This document shows, piece after piece, positions 22,713 through 30,993 of a DNA stretch of 64,000 bases. Each line of letters starts with the position of its first letter. The stretch's first letter is position 1. The stretch covers positions 124,001 through 188,000 of the forward strand of contig NZ_JABJRC010000007.1 of assembly GCF_013131805.1 (NCBI RefSeq), given 5' to 3'. Under the pieces are notes generated by a model that searched no databases, had not been told where the DNA came from, and was given only the letters and a program-made list of their open reading frames with translations. The DNA is from Kribbella sandramycini. Lineage in GTDB: Bacteria; Actinomycetota; Actinomycetes; Propionibacteriales; Kribbellaceae. Both the position numbers and the translations under genes were made by a program.

Positions 22713-24949
22713 GTTTTCTCCAAGTACTCGGTCGAGGCGGACTCCAGGGCCTGGCGAACGAACGCGCGCAGCGCCGGGTACTCGGCCAGCTCGGCATCGA
22801 CCGAGACAATCGAGTTCGCCACGTGCCGGGCGGTCAGGATGACGTCCTCGTCGCGGAGCACGCTGAGCAGTTTCAGGCTGGTCCGCCGGCCGGACTGCGC
22901 GACGCCCAGCACGTCGCCCTCGCGGCGCGTCTCCAGGTCGATCCGGGACAGCTCGAAACCGTCCGTCGTCGAGGCGACCGCATCCAGCCGCTCGTACGAC
23001 TTCGACCCCGCCCAGAGATCGGTGACGAGCAGGCAGAGCCCGGGCACCTTGCCCCGGCCGACCCGGCCGCGGAGCTGATGCAACTGGGAGATGCCGAACC
23101 GGTCGGCGTCCATGATCACCATCGTGGACGCGTTCGGGACGTCGACGCCCACCTCGATCACCGTCGTCGCGATCAGCACGTCGACCTCGCCGGCCGCGAA
23201 CCGGGTCATCACGGCGTCCTTCTCGTCGGCCGGGAGCCGGCCGTGCAGCACCTCGACCTTGAGGTCGGGCAAGATCTCGGCCAGCGCCTCGGAGACCTGC
23301 AGGACCGAGATCGGCGGCCGGGACTGCTTCTTCGGGCCCTCGTCGTCCCCGGCGACGAACTCGCCCTCCTCGTCGGCGGCGTTCTTCACGTCGTCGCCGA
23401 TCCGCGGGCAGACGACGTACGCCTGGTGGCCCTTGCCGACCTCCTCGCGGACCCGCGCCCAGGCGCGCTGCAACCAGTCCGGCTTCTCCTTGGCGGGGAC
23501 GACCGAGGACTGGATCGGCGAGCGGCCGGCCGGCAGCTGGGTCAGCGTCGAGACGGCCAGGTCACCGAAGACCGTCATCGCGACCGTCCGCGGGATCGGG
23601 GTGGCCGTCATCACCAGCACATGCGGGGTGTTCTCACCGGACTTCGCGCTCAGCGCGGCCCGCTGCTCGACGCCGAACCGGTGCTGCTCGTCGACCACGA
23701 CGAGCCCGAGATCGGCGAACTGGACCTTGTCCTCGAGCAGCGCGTGCGTGCCGACGACGATCCCGGCAGCACCGCCGGCCGCGTCGAGCATCGCCGCGCG
23801 CCGGGACGCCGCGTTCAGCGAACCGGTCAGCAGGCCGACCTTGGTCGCGTGCTCCGCGCCGCCGAGCATGCCCTGCTCGGCGAGGTCGCCGAGCATCTTG
23901 GTCAGCGTCTTGTGGTGCTGGGTCGCGAGCACCTCGGTCGGCGCGAGCAGGACCGCCTGGCCGCCGTTGTCGACCACCGAGAGCATCGCCCGCAGCGCGA
24001 CCACGGTCTTACCGGAGCCGACCTCGCCCTGCAGCAGCCGGTGCATCGGGTGCGGCCGGGCCAGGTCGGCGAAGATCTCCTCGCCGACCTCGGCCTGGCC
24101 CTCGGTGAGCGCGAACGGCAGCCGGGCGTCGAACTCGTCGAGCAGCCCGCCGGCCGCGCGCGGACGAGGGACAGCGTTCAGCGCGTCCGTCACCGCACGG
24201 CGCTGGGCGAGGATCGTCTGCATCACCAGCGCCTCCTCGAACCGGAAGCGCTTCTGCGCGGCGTCGATGTCCTTCTCGGTGTCCGGCAGATGCACCTTGC
24301 GGAGCGCGTCGACCAGGTCGAGCAGCTTCTCCTGGCGCCGGATCAGCGCCGGCACCGGGTCGTCGAGCTCGTCCTCCAGGCTGTCCAGGACGATCTTCAC
24401 ACTGCGCTCGATCGTTGCAGTCGGCAACTTCGCGGTCGCCGGGTAGAGCGGCCGGAACGGCCGCGCCCGGCGCTCGATCTCGGCCTCGGTGAGATCCTCG
24501 TCGTCGAGGATCTCGGTACCCGGTCCCTTGAGCTGCATGATGTCGCGGAACATCGTCACCTCACCCCAGAACAGGGCGGCGGTGCCGGGCGTCAGCTTGG
24601 TGGCCAGCCAGGGCTGGTTGAAGAAGGCCAGCTCCAGGTCGCGTTCGCCGTCGGTGACCACGACCTTGGTCAGCGTCTTGCGCCGGCTCCATTTCTGGAC
24701 GTCGGTGAGCGGGATCTCGGCCTTGGTGTCCAGCGAGCGCACGGTCACCTTCTTGACCCGGCCGTTGACCGTCGCCTGGTCGCCGACCTCGAGGTCGCGG
24801 AACGGCGTCAGCTCGCCCTTCTTCAGGTACCGGCGCGGATAGTGCCGCAGCAGGTCGCCGACGGTCTCGATGGCGAGCACGTCCGCGAACGTCTTGGCCG
24901 TCTTGGCTCCGACCAGGTCGCGGAGCTTACGGTCCATGTCAATCTTCAT
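22709..24949 (-). CDS. recG: ATP-dependent DNA helicase RecG
   Basis: Fork-remodelling helicase for replication restart and recombination. The 746-residue protein has an N-terminal wedge OB domain, Walker A GEVGSGKTVVALRA (about 306), motif II DEQHRFGVEQR (about 418, DExH class), motif III MTATPIPRT, and the C-terminal helicase lobe with QLRGRVGRG. An acidic insert around DEEGEFVAGDDEGPKKQS lies in the second lobe. It overlaps the DhaL-domain gene and rsmD by 4 nt each. Confidence 0.97.
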   Translation of the reverse strand: MKIDMDRKLRDLVGAKTAKTFADVLAIETVGDLLRHYPRRYLKKGELTPFRDLEVGDQATVNGRVKKVTVRSLDTKAEIPLTDVQKWSRRKTLTKVVVTDGERDLELAFFNQPWLATKLTPGTAALFWGEVTMFRDIMQLKGPGTEILDDEDLTEAEIERRARPFRPLYPATAKLPTATIERSVKIVLDSLEDELDDPVPALIRRQEKLLDLVDALRKVHLPDTEKDIDAAQKRFRFEEALVMQTILAQRRAVTDALNAVPRPRAAGGLLDEFDARLPFALTEGQAEVGEEIFADLARPHPMHRLLQGEVGSGKTVVALRAMLSVVDNGGQAVLLAPTEVLATQHHKTLTKMLGDLAEQGMLGGAEHATKVGLLTGSLNAASRRAAMLDAAGGAAGIVVGTHALLEDKVQFADLGLVVVDEQHRFGVEQRAALSAKSGENTPHVLVMTATPIPRTVAMTVFGDLAVSTLTQLPAGRSPIQSSVVPAKEKPDWLQRAWARVREEVGKGHQAYVVCPRIGDDVKNAADEEGEFVAGDDEGPKKQSRPPISVLQVSEALAEILPDLKVEVLHGRLPADEKDAVMTRFAAGEVDVLIATTVIEVGVDVPNASTMVIMDADRFGISQLHQLRGRVGRGKVPGLCLLVTDLWAGSKSYERLDAVASTTDGFELSRIDLETRREGDVLGVAQSGRRTSLKLLSVLRDEDVILTARHVANSIVSVDAELAEYPALRAFVRQALESASTEYLEKT

Positions 24950-26562
24950 TCCACCCCGATCAGCAACGGGTACCTTTCCTGGCCACCGTCGTACACCACG
25001 ACATCGACATCTTTGCGCTGCCGGCGGACATGGCGCTCCAGTGTCGCGGCCAGCTCAGGCTCCGCGTCGCGGCCGGTGACGATCGTCAGCAGCTCGCCGC
25101 CACCGCCCAGCAGCCGATCGACGACGCCGATCGCGGCGTCGGTGAGCTCCTCGGTGATCAGCGCGAAATCGCCGTCCACCACGCCGAGCGCGTCGCCGAT
25201 CCGGCACCGGCCGGCCATCGTCCAGGCGTCCTTGACGGCGACCGTGACCGCGCCGTGCCGGGTCTGCCCGGCGGCGGCCGACTGGTGGACGACGTCGTCG
25301 TCGAAGCTGCTCGCGGGGTCGTGGACGGCGATCGCGGCCAGCCCCTGGACCTGGGCCCGGGTCGGGATGACCGCGACCCGGCGGCCGTCCTGACGGGCGG
25401 CGGTGGCGGCGGCCTCGGCGACCGCGATGGTGTCCTTGTCGTTCGGCAGCAGCACGATCTCGAGCGCCTGGGACTTCTCGATCGCGGTCAGCAGCTCGCC
25501 GGTCGAGCAGCGCCGTCCGGGCCCGCCGACGACGACCTGCGCGCCGGACTCGGTGAACAACTCGGCCAGGCCTTCGCCCGCAACGACGGCGATCACCGCG
25601 CGGCCGGGCGCCGGCTCGTGGTGGTGCTGGTCCTCGAAGTGGGTGACGCGGATCCGGTGCGGGCGGCCGATCTCGATCCCGCGTTCGACCGCGGCGCCGA
25701 TGTCGTCGGTGTGCACGTGCACGTTCCAGAGGCCGTCGCCGCCGACCACGACGACCGAGTCGCCCAGGCCGGTCAGCTGCTGCCGGAAGGCGCCGATGGC
25801 GTCGTCCGGCGCGTCCAGCAGGTACATGACCTCGTACGCCGGACCGTCCGCGCCGAGGTCTCCAGCGGCGTCCTGGGGCTGCACACGGGCCGGTACGTCG
25901 ACGTGCACGGTCCGGCCGGTCAGCACGGACTCCATCGCCCCGAGGATCACGACCAGGCCCGCTCCCCCGGCGTCCACGACGCCCGCCCGCCGGAGTACGT
26001 CGAGCTGTTCGGTCGTCTTGGTGAGGGCGTGCCGGGCGGAGGCGACCGCGGCCAGGCAGACGTCGGCGAGGCTCTTGCCGTCGTTCGCGGCCGTCATCGC
26101 GCCGGTGGCGGCGGCTCGGGCGACGGTGAGCATGGTGCCTTCGACGGGCTCGGCGACCGCGCCGTACGCGGCGTCGGCGGCGTAGGTGAGGGCGTCGGCG
26201 AAGGCGGCCGCCTCACTCATCCGGGGGTCTGCGAGGACGCCGTCCGCGGCGTGCGCGCGCGGGAGGTTCTCGGCCAGCCGCATGCCGCAGGCGCGGACGA
26301 GCTGGGAGGTGATCACGCCGGAGTTGCCACGAGCGCCGAGCAGCGCGCCCCGGCCGAACGCCTGGACTGCCTCGGCGAAGGTCAGCTTTCCCTTGGGCAG
26401 CGCCTCGCAGGCCGCCTCCCAGGTCAGGTAGAGGTTGGTGCCGGTGTCGCCGTCCGGGACCGGGTACACGTTCAGCTCGTCGATCTCGCTGCGCGCCCGC
26501 CCGAGCTCCGCCAGCGCGGTCCGCGCCCAGGCGCGCAACACCTCGACCGTCAGTTCCTCCAC
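24946..26562 (-). CDS. DhaL-domain (DAK2) protein, FakA-like fatty-acid kinase family
   Basis: I take the GTG at 26562 (MEELTVEVLRAW...) as start, giving 538 residues; the frame is open another 374 codons upstream but runs through the divergent methyltransferase. The N-terminal DhaL domain shows NVYPVPDGDTGTNL and GARGNSGVI (nucleotide and metal binding). The middle and C-terminal parts match the DegV-associated YloV/FakA layout. In Firmicutes FakA phosphorylates fatty acids bound to FakB; that function here is inference. recG overlaps the stop by 4 nt. Confidence 0.85.
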   Translation of the reverse strand: MEELTVEVLRAWARTALAELGRARSEIDELNVYPVPDGDTGTNLYLTWEAACEALPKGKLTFAEAVQAFGRGALLGARGNSGVITSQLVRACGMRLAENLPRAHAADGVLADPRMSEAAAFADALTYAADAAYGAVAEPVEGTMLTVARAAATGAMTAANDGKSLADVCLAAVASARHALTKTTEQLDVLRRAGVVDAGGAGLVVILGAMESVLTGRTVHVDVPARVQPQDAAGDLGADGPAYEVMYLLDAPDDAIGAFRQQLTGLGDSVVVVGGDGLWNVHVHTDDIGAAVERGIEIGRPHRIRVTHFEDQHHHEPAPGRAVIAVVAGEGLAELFTESGAQVVVGGPGRRCSTGELLTAIEKSQALEIVLLPNDKDTIAVAEAAATAARQDGRRVAVIPTRAQVQGLAAIAVHDPASSFDDDVVHQSAAAGQTRHGAVTVAVKDAWTMAGRCRIGDALGVVDGDFALITEELTDAAIGVVDRLLGGGGELLTIVTGRDAEPELAATLERHVRRQRKDVDVVVYDGGQERYPLLIGVE

Positions 26563-26586
26563 GCCCGGAAGGCTAGCGCGCCGAAC

Positions 26587-26669
26587 GACAGGAGGTAGTG
26601 CGGCCGGGCCCGTCGGCCCGAGCGTGCGGGCACCGCCCGGGAGCCGCCGGGAGGCGACTACCTCCTGTC
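26587..26669. repeat. 13-bp perfect inverted repeat between divergent genes
   Basis: GACAGGAGGTAGT at 26587-26599 is repeated as its reverse complement at 26657-26669, across 57 nt of very GC-rich sequence with inner short stems. It lies between the divergent DhaL-domain gene (start 26562) and the methyltransferase (start 26689). Each arm holds an SD-like or anti-SD-like core (AGGAGGT / ACCTCCT). It could be a two-sided operator or a structured leader; the role is unknown. Confidence 0.6.
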
Positions 26670-26688
26670 CTTCGGTACGGTCAGGGGC

Positions 26689-27675
26689 GTGAGCGTGTTG
26701 TTCTCGGCGGCGGCCGACAGTTACGAGTGGGCCGTTCGGGAGATCCGGGGCGAGTTCGGGAAGGTGCCTGTCCAGCGGGTGGGGGCGGATATCGGGCGGG
26801 TGAGCGGGCCGGACGTCTCCGAGCTGGCGGCGGCTTGTGGTGCCGGGCGGATCATGTTCGTGCGGCACCTGACCCGGGAGGTCGGCGGGTTCGAGGAGTT
26901 GCCGCCGTCGTACGAGCTGGCCGAGCTGATCCTGGGTGAGTTGCCGGAGTATCCGAAGGCGCTCGCGGTGCAGGCGTGGACCGATCGGGCCGGGACCGGC
27001 GGGTCGTACTTCCACCGGATCTCCGAGGCGCTGGCCGAGCGCGGCGTGGAGGTGACGCGGTCGGGGCAGGAGTGGGTCGTCTCGTGTTTCGAAGGGCCGC
27101 GGGCGGTGCTGCTCGGGGTGAACCGGCTCACCGACAGCTTGTCGGACTGGCCGGGCGGCCGGATGCGGCTGGCGCGCGGCGAGGAGCGGGTGTCCCGGTC
27201 GGAGTTCAAACTCGAAGAGGCGATCGCGACCTTCGGGCTGAAACTGCCGAACGGCGGCAAGGCGGTCGACCTGGGCGCTTCCCCAGGCGGCTGGACGCGG
27301 ATCCTGCGGCTGCACGGCCAGGAGGTCTGGTCGGTCGACCCCGGCTACCTGGACGACCGGCTGCGTGGCGATCGCGGGATCCATCACGCCGCAACGACGG
27401 CCGGACGGTTCTTCGCGGACAACCGGGTCCGGTTCGACGTGGCCGTGAACGACATGCGGATGGACCAGGTGCTGAGCGCGCGGATGATGATCGACGCCGC
27501 CGGGCACCTCCGCCGCGGCGGCCTCGCGGTCGTCACCCTCAAGGGCGGCGGCAAGAACCCGCTGGACGGCGCCCGCCGCGGCATCGCCGAGCTGCGCGCC
27601 GGGTACGACGTCCTGCACGCTCGCCAGCTGCACCACAACCGCAACGAGATCACCGTGGTGGCGCGACGCCGGTAA
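26689..27675 (+). CDS. RlmM/FtsJ-like SAM-dependent RNA ribose methyltransferase
   Basis: A 328-residue protein with an N-terminal substrate-binding region and a C-terminal FtsJ/RrmJ methyltransferase: SAM loop VDLGASPGGWTRIL (about 190-203) and the 2'-O-methyltransferase tetrad K174, D255, K285, E320. It resembles RlmM (23S rRNA C2498 2'-O-methylation in E. coli); the RNA target here is unproven. GTG codons at 26689 or 26695 are both plausible starts, AGGGG being closer to the second. It is the only plus-strand gene in the smc-rpmB block. Confidence 0.78.
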   Translation: MSVLFSAAADSYEWAVREIRGEFGKVPVQRVGADIGRVSGPDVSELAAACGAGRIMFVRHLTREVGGFEELPPSYELAELILGELPEYPKALAVQAWTDRAGTGGSYFHRISEALAERGVEVTRSGQEWVVSCFEGPRAVLLGVNRLTDSLSDWPGGRMRLARGEERVSRSEFKLEEAIATFGLKLPNGGKAVDLGASPGGWTRILRLHGQEVWSVDPGYLDDRLRGDRGIHHAATTAGRFFADNRVRFDVAVNDMRMDQVLSARMMIDAAGHLRRGGLAVVTLKGGGKNPLDGARRGIAELRAGYDVLHARQLHHNRNEITVVARRR

Positions 27676-27682
27676 ACACGAC

Positions 27683-27713
27683 AAGGCGCCTCGGTCCGAG
27701 ACCGAGGCGCCTT
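27683..27713. terminator. Terminator-like 13-bp hairpin after the methyltransferase
   Basis: AAGGCGCCTCGGT (27683-27695) and ACCGAGGCGCCTT (27701-27713) form a perfect 13-bp stem with a 5-nt loop, 7 nt after the stop. There is no long U tract. It lies between convergent genes and may act in both directions. Confidence 0.65.
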
Positions 27714-27720
27714 AGCCAAG

Positions 27721-27849
27721 CCCTACACGGAAGGGGGTGCGGGTGGCGGAGCCCCCGCTCGCGGCAAGCGAAGCGCAGCCGCACAACAGGACGAGGGGCC
27801 ACGCCGAAGCGCGACAGCGCGAGCAGGGATGACCCCCGCCCCGAGTCGA
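27721..27849. other. GC-rich intergenic stretch of unknown role
   Basis: Gene-free sequence upstream of the rpmB stop. GGGGG (about 27733) and CCCCC (about 27752) can pair, and repeated AAGCG/GCGC blocks follow. No open frame, RNA family or promoter was recognised. Confidence 0.4.
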
Positions 27850-28071
27850 CTAGCCGACGACGCGCTGGACCTTGCCGGCCTTGATGCAGGACGTGCAGAC
27901 CTTCATGCGGGTCGGGGTGCCCTTGATGATGGCCCGGACCGGCTGGATGTTGGGGTTGAAACGACGCGGCGTACGAGCCTTGACGCGCCGGATCATCGCG
28001 CCCTTACCCAGGCGGGCAACGCTGTTGCCGAACTTCGGCTGCTTGCCGCAGACATCGCAAATCTTAGACAT
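27850..28071 (-). CDS. rpmB: 50S ribosomal protein L28
   Basis: A 73-residue L28 with the zinc-binding pairs CDVC (residues 5-8) and CTSC (59-62), GNSVARLGKGAMIRRVKARTPRRFNPN in between. A GGAGAA sequence precedes the ATG. It is the usual neighbour of the DhaL-domain gene and recG; here its normal upstream neighbours thiD and thiL are displaced by a 10.5-kb block. Confidence 0.96.
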   Translation of the reverse strand: MSKICDVCGKQPKFGNSVARLGKGAMIRRVKARTPRRFNPNIQPVRAIIKGTPTRMKVCTSCIKAGKVQRVVG

Positions 28072-28107
28072 GATTCTCCGTGTTCAGGGTCTTGACACCG
28101 ACAGACC

Positions 28108-28136
28108 ATGTTACATGGGTGTCACTGCTCGACCAA
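28108..28136 (-). promoter_or_regulatory. Probable rpmB promoter
   Basis: On the minus strand TTGGTC (28131-28136), a 17-nt spacer and TAACAT (28108-28113) lie 37 nt upstream of rpmB. A TGACACC/GGTGTCA inverted repeat (28093-28099 with 28118-28124) overlaps it. Predicted by eye only. Confidence 0.35.
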
Positions 28137-28155
28137 TTCGGTCCACCGGCTCAGC

Positions 28156-30138
28156 TCACGCCGTGAGGTACGCCACTTCTTCGTCGGTCAGCTCGATGCT
28201 CAGACCAGGGGTCGAGGTCCGCGTCTCGCTGAGGTGCCGCGGCCCGATCAGCGGGAACACCGGGTACGGCTGGTGCAACAGCCAGGCCAGTGCGATCGCC
28301 GTCGGCTCGACTCCCTTGGCGGACGCGAGCTCCCGGGCCCGGTCCAGCCTACGGAAGTTCTCGTCGGAGTAGAAACAGCGGACCAGCTCCTCGTCCGAGC
28401 GGTCCTCCGGTTTCGCCCGTCCGGTGAAGAATCCACGGGCCTGGCTCGACCACGGGAAGAGCGCGACCTGACGCTCCCGCAGCCAGGCCTGGGAGTCGTC
28501 GTCCGACACATGCCTGCAGCCGGCCCACGGGACGTCGTACGCCCGGGCGAGGCTGAGGTGGTTGCTGAGCAGGGTGAACGGCTGCTTGCCGTTGGCCGCG
28601 GCGTACGCGTTGGCCTCGTCGAAGCGGGCGGTGGTCCAGTTGGAGCCGCCGTACGCCTTGATCCGGCCGGCCTTGAAGTGCTCGTCGAGGACGTCGACGA
28701 ACTCCCCGACCGGGATCTCCTCGTTGTCGCGGTGCATCAGGTAGAGGTCGACGTGATCGGTCTGCAGCCGGTCGAGGCTCTCGTGCAGCTGCCGGGTGAT
28801 CGACTCCGGGTCGCAGTGCGGGGTGTGCGCGCCCTTGCCGATGACGACGACCTCGTCTCGGTTGCCGCGGGTCTTGATCCACTGCCCGAGCAGCCGCTCG
28901 CCGTACCCGCCGCTGTAGATGTACGCCGTGTCGAACGTCGTCCCGCCGCGTTCGACGAAGTCGTCGAAGACCGTGGCCGCGTGGGTCAGGCTGTGCTGGT
29001 TGTCGACGCCCATCACCAGGCGCGAGACCTGCTTGTCGAGGCCGGGGACGGTCCCGTACTTCATCGGGGCATCCGGGCGTTCGGCCAGTGGACGGCCGCT
29101 TGCGGTCGGGATGGCGGCGTCGTCACGCTCGATCGCGTACTGCTGGCCGATCGCGGCCCGCCAGGCGTCCTGGACCGTGAGGTTGCCGAGGGTGTCGGCC
29201 CAGCTCATCTCCGGGGCCTGCCGGTCGGCGATGGCTGCGGCGACCGCTTCGGCCTCGGCCGCGTAGATGAGCGCGGGCTCGGCGGAGATCTCCCGCACGT
29301 CCTCCCCCACCCGGTGCAGCGTGACGTGCGTCGGTTTGCCGTCGCCGCCGAACCACGGGTCCTCGACGATCAGGTAGCCCTTGCTGCCGACGATGCGCAG
29401 CTGGTTCTGATCGCCGAGGCGGACGCCGGTGGTCACGTGTGCGGTGACGCCGCCGTCGAAGAACAAGGTGGCGGCGGTCCACTCGTCGGCACCGGTCTCG
29501 CCGACCGTCCCGACCGCGTTCACGGCGGCCGGTTCGGCGTACGGGAGGCCGGTGGCGGCGCCAGCGATCAGACGGGCGTAGGAGACCGGGTAGCCGCCGA
29601 CGTCCAGGATGCCGCCGCCGGCCAGCTCGTCGGCGTAGATGCGGCTGGTGGGGTTGAAGGAGGCGTTGAAGGCGAACGTCGCCTCGATCTGGTGCACCTT
29701 GCCGAGCTCGCCGTCGCGGACCAGCTGGGCGACCAGCTTGGTCTGCGGGAGGCAGCGGTACATGTACGCCTCCATCAGGAAGACGTCGTTGCGGACGGCG
29801 GCCTCGATGATCGCTTCCGCCCAGTCGCGGTTGATGGCCAGCGGCTTCTCGCAGAGCACGTGCTTACCGGCGTCCGCGGCCTTGATGGCCCATTCGGGGT
29901 GCATGGGGTGCGGGGTGGCGACGTAGACGGCGTCGACGGTCTTGTCGGCGAGCAGCGCGTCGTACGAGCCGTGGCGGTTGGGGATGTCGAACCGGTTGCC
30001 GAAGTCTTCGGCCGAGGCGAGCGACCGGCTGCCGACGGCGACGACCTCGTTGGCCGGCGACGTCGGCACCTGGTCGGCGAACCGGGACGCGATGTTCCCG
30101 GTCCCGAGGATGCCCCAGCGGAGTTTGCTGTCAGTCAA
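28156..30138 (-). CDS. Fused Gfo/Idh/MocA dehydrogenase and aldo/keto reductase
   Basis: A 660-residue two-domain oxidoreductase. Residues 1-335 are Gfo/Idh/MocA: NAD(P) motif GILGTGNIASRF near the start, HVLCEKPLAI (about 97, catalytic-type Lys), GGGILDVGGYPV. Residues about 359-660 are an aldo/keto reductase with MKYGTVPGLDKQVSRL, FDTAYIYSGGYGE (401 on), the conserved Lys of VIGKGAH (about 436) and the His of LYLMHRDN (about 469). Both domains look complete. It follows two sugar permeases, so a role in oxidising and reducing an imported sugar or polyol is likely but substrate-unknown. Confidence 0.85.
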   Translation of the reverse strand: MTDSKLRWGILGTGNIASRFADQVPTSPANEVVAVGSRSLASAEDFGNRFDIPNRHGSYDALLADKTVDAVYVATPHPMHPEWAIKAADAGKHVLCEKPLAINRDWAEAIIEAAVRNDVFLMEAYMYRCLPQTKLVAQLVRDGELGKVHQIEATFAFNASFNPTSRIYADELAGGGILDVGGYPVSYARLIAGAATGLPYAEPAAVNAVGTVGETGADEWTAATLFFDGGVTAHVTTGVRLGDQNQLRIVGSKGYLIVEDPWFGGDGKPTHVTLHRVGEDVREISAEPALIYAAEAEAVAAAIADRQAPEMSWADTLGNLTVQDAWRAAIGQQYAIERDDAAIPTASGRPLAERPDAPMKYGTVPGLDKQVSRLVMGVDNQHSLTHAATVFDDFVERGGTTFDTAYIYSGGYGERLLGQWIKTRGNRDEVVVIGKGAHTPHCDPESITRQLHESLDRLQTDHVDLYLMHRDNEEIPVGEFVDVLDEHFKAGRIKAYGGSNWTTARFDEANAYAAANGKQPFTLLSNHLSLARAYDVPWAGCRHVSDDDSQAWLRERQVALFPWSSQARGFFTGRAKPEDRSDEELVRCFYSDENFRRLDRARELASAKGVEPTAIALAWLLHQPYPVFPLIGPRHLSETRTSTPGLSIELTDEEVAYLTA

Positions 30139-30165
30139 AACAAGTCCTCTTCACAGGTTGTGAGG

Positions 30166-30993
30166 TCAGAATTTCATCGCGCCGGCCGCGAGGTCCGCGA
30201 TGAACGAGCGGGCTCCGATCAGGAAGACCCCGATCAAGGGGATCACGCTCATCAGCGCGCCCGCCATCACCATCGAGTAATCGGTGCCGTAGATCCCGTT
30301 CAGCTGGTCGAGGGCGACCTGCAGCGTGAGGCGGTTCGGGTCCGTCATCACGATCAGCGGCCACAGGTAGTCGTTCCAGACGTTGATGAAGGTGAAGATG
30401 CCGAGGAAGGCCAGGCCGGGGCGCAGGACCGGCAGGCCGACGGTCAGGTACTGCCGGAAGAAGCCGGCGCCGTCCACCTTGGCGGCCGAGATCAGCTCGT
30501 CCGGGATCGCGCCTTTGGCGTACTGGCGCATCCAGAAGATGCCGAACGCGTTCGCGGCGCCGGGGATGATGAGCGCCTTCAGCGACCCGATCCAGCCGAA
30601 CTGGGCCAGCGTGACGAACTGCGGCACCAGCGACAGCTGCGCCGGGATCATGAAGGTCGCGAGCAGCAGGCCGAACAAGACGTTCCGGCCGGGGAACTCG
30701 TACTTCGCGAACGCGAACGCGGCCAGCGAGTCGAAGAACAGCACCAGCACGGTGACCGACAGCGCGGCCACCAGCGTGAGCAGCATCGAGCCGAAGAAGT
30801 CGACGTTGTCGAGCACCTTGCCCATGTTCTCGAACAGGTGCGAGCCGATCACCAGTTTCGGCGGGTAGGCGAAGATGTCGGGCGTGGTGTTGGAGGCCAT
30901 CACGACCATCCAGTAGAACGGGAACAGCGAGACCGCGACGCCGAGCATCAGGACGACGTGGCCGGTGATCGTGCGGATGCGCTCAACGGACAT
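30166..30993 (-). CDS. Carbohydrate ABC transporter permease (MalG type)
   Basis: A 275-residue permease with about six membrane helices and the cytoplasmic EAA loop (ISAAKVDGAGFFRQYLTVGLPVLRP, about 180-205) that contacts the ATPase. It overlaps the MalF-type permease gene by 11 nt. No ATP-binding subunit is encoded in the cluster; in Streptomyces-like organisms several sugar importers share the MsiK ATPase, so a shared ATPase is inferred. Confidence 0.9.
   Translation of the reverse strand: MSVERIRTITGHVVLMLGVAVSLFPFYWMVVMASNTTPDIFAYPPKLVIGSHLFENMGKVLDNVDFFGSMLLTLVAALSVTVLVLFFDSLAAFAFAKYEFPGRNVLFGLLLATFMIPAQLSLVPQFVTLAQFGWIGSLKALIIPGAANAFGIFWMRQYAKGAIPDELISAAKVDGAGFFRQYLTVGLPVLRPGLAFLGIFTFINVWNDYLWPLIVMTDPNRLTLQVALDQLNGIYGTDYSMVMAGALMSVIPLIGVFLIGARSFIADLAAGAMKF

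Noticed and set aside
22823..25393. A long plus-strand frame opposite recG.
   Set aside because: Antisense shadow of the recG and DhaL-domain coding strand, with no Shine-Dalgarno and no recognisable domain.
26563..27684. Upstream extension of the DhaL-domain gene to 27684.
   Set aside because: It would run antisense through the methyltransferase; the standard DhaL N terminus is at 26562.
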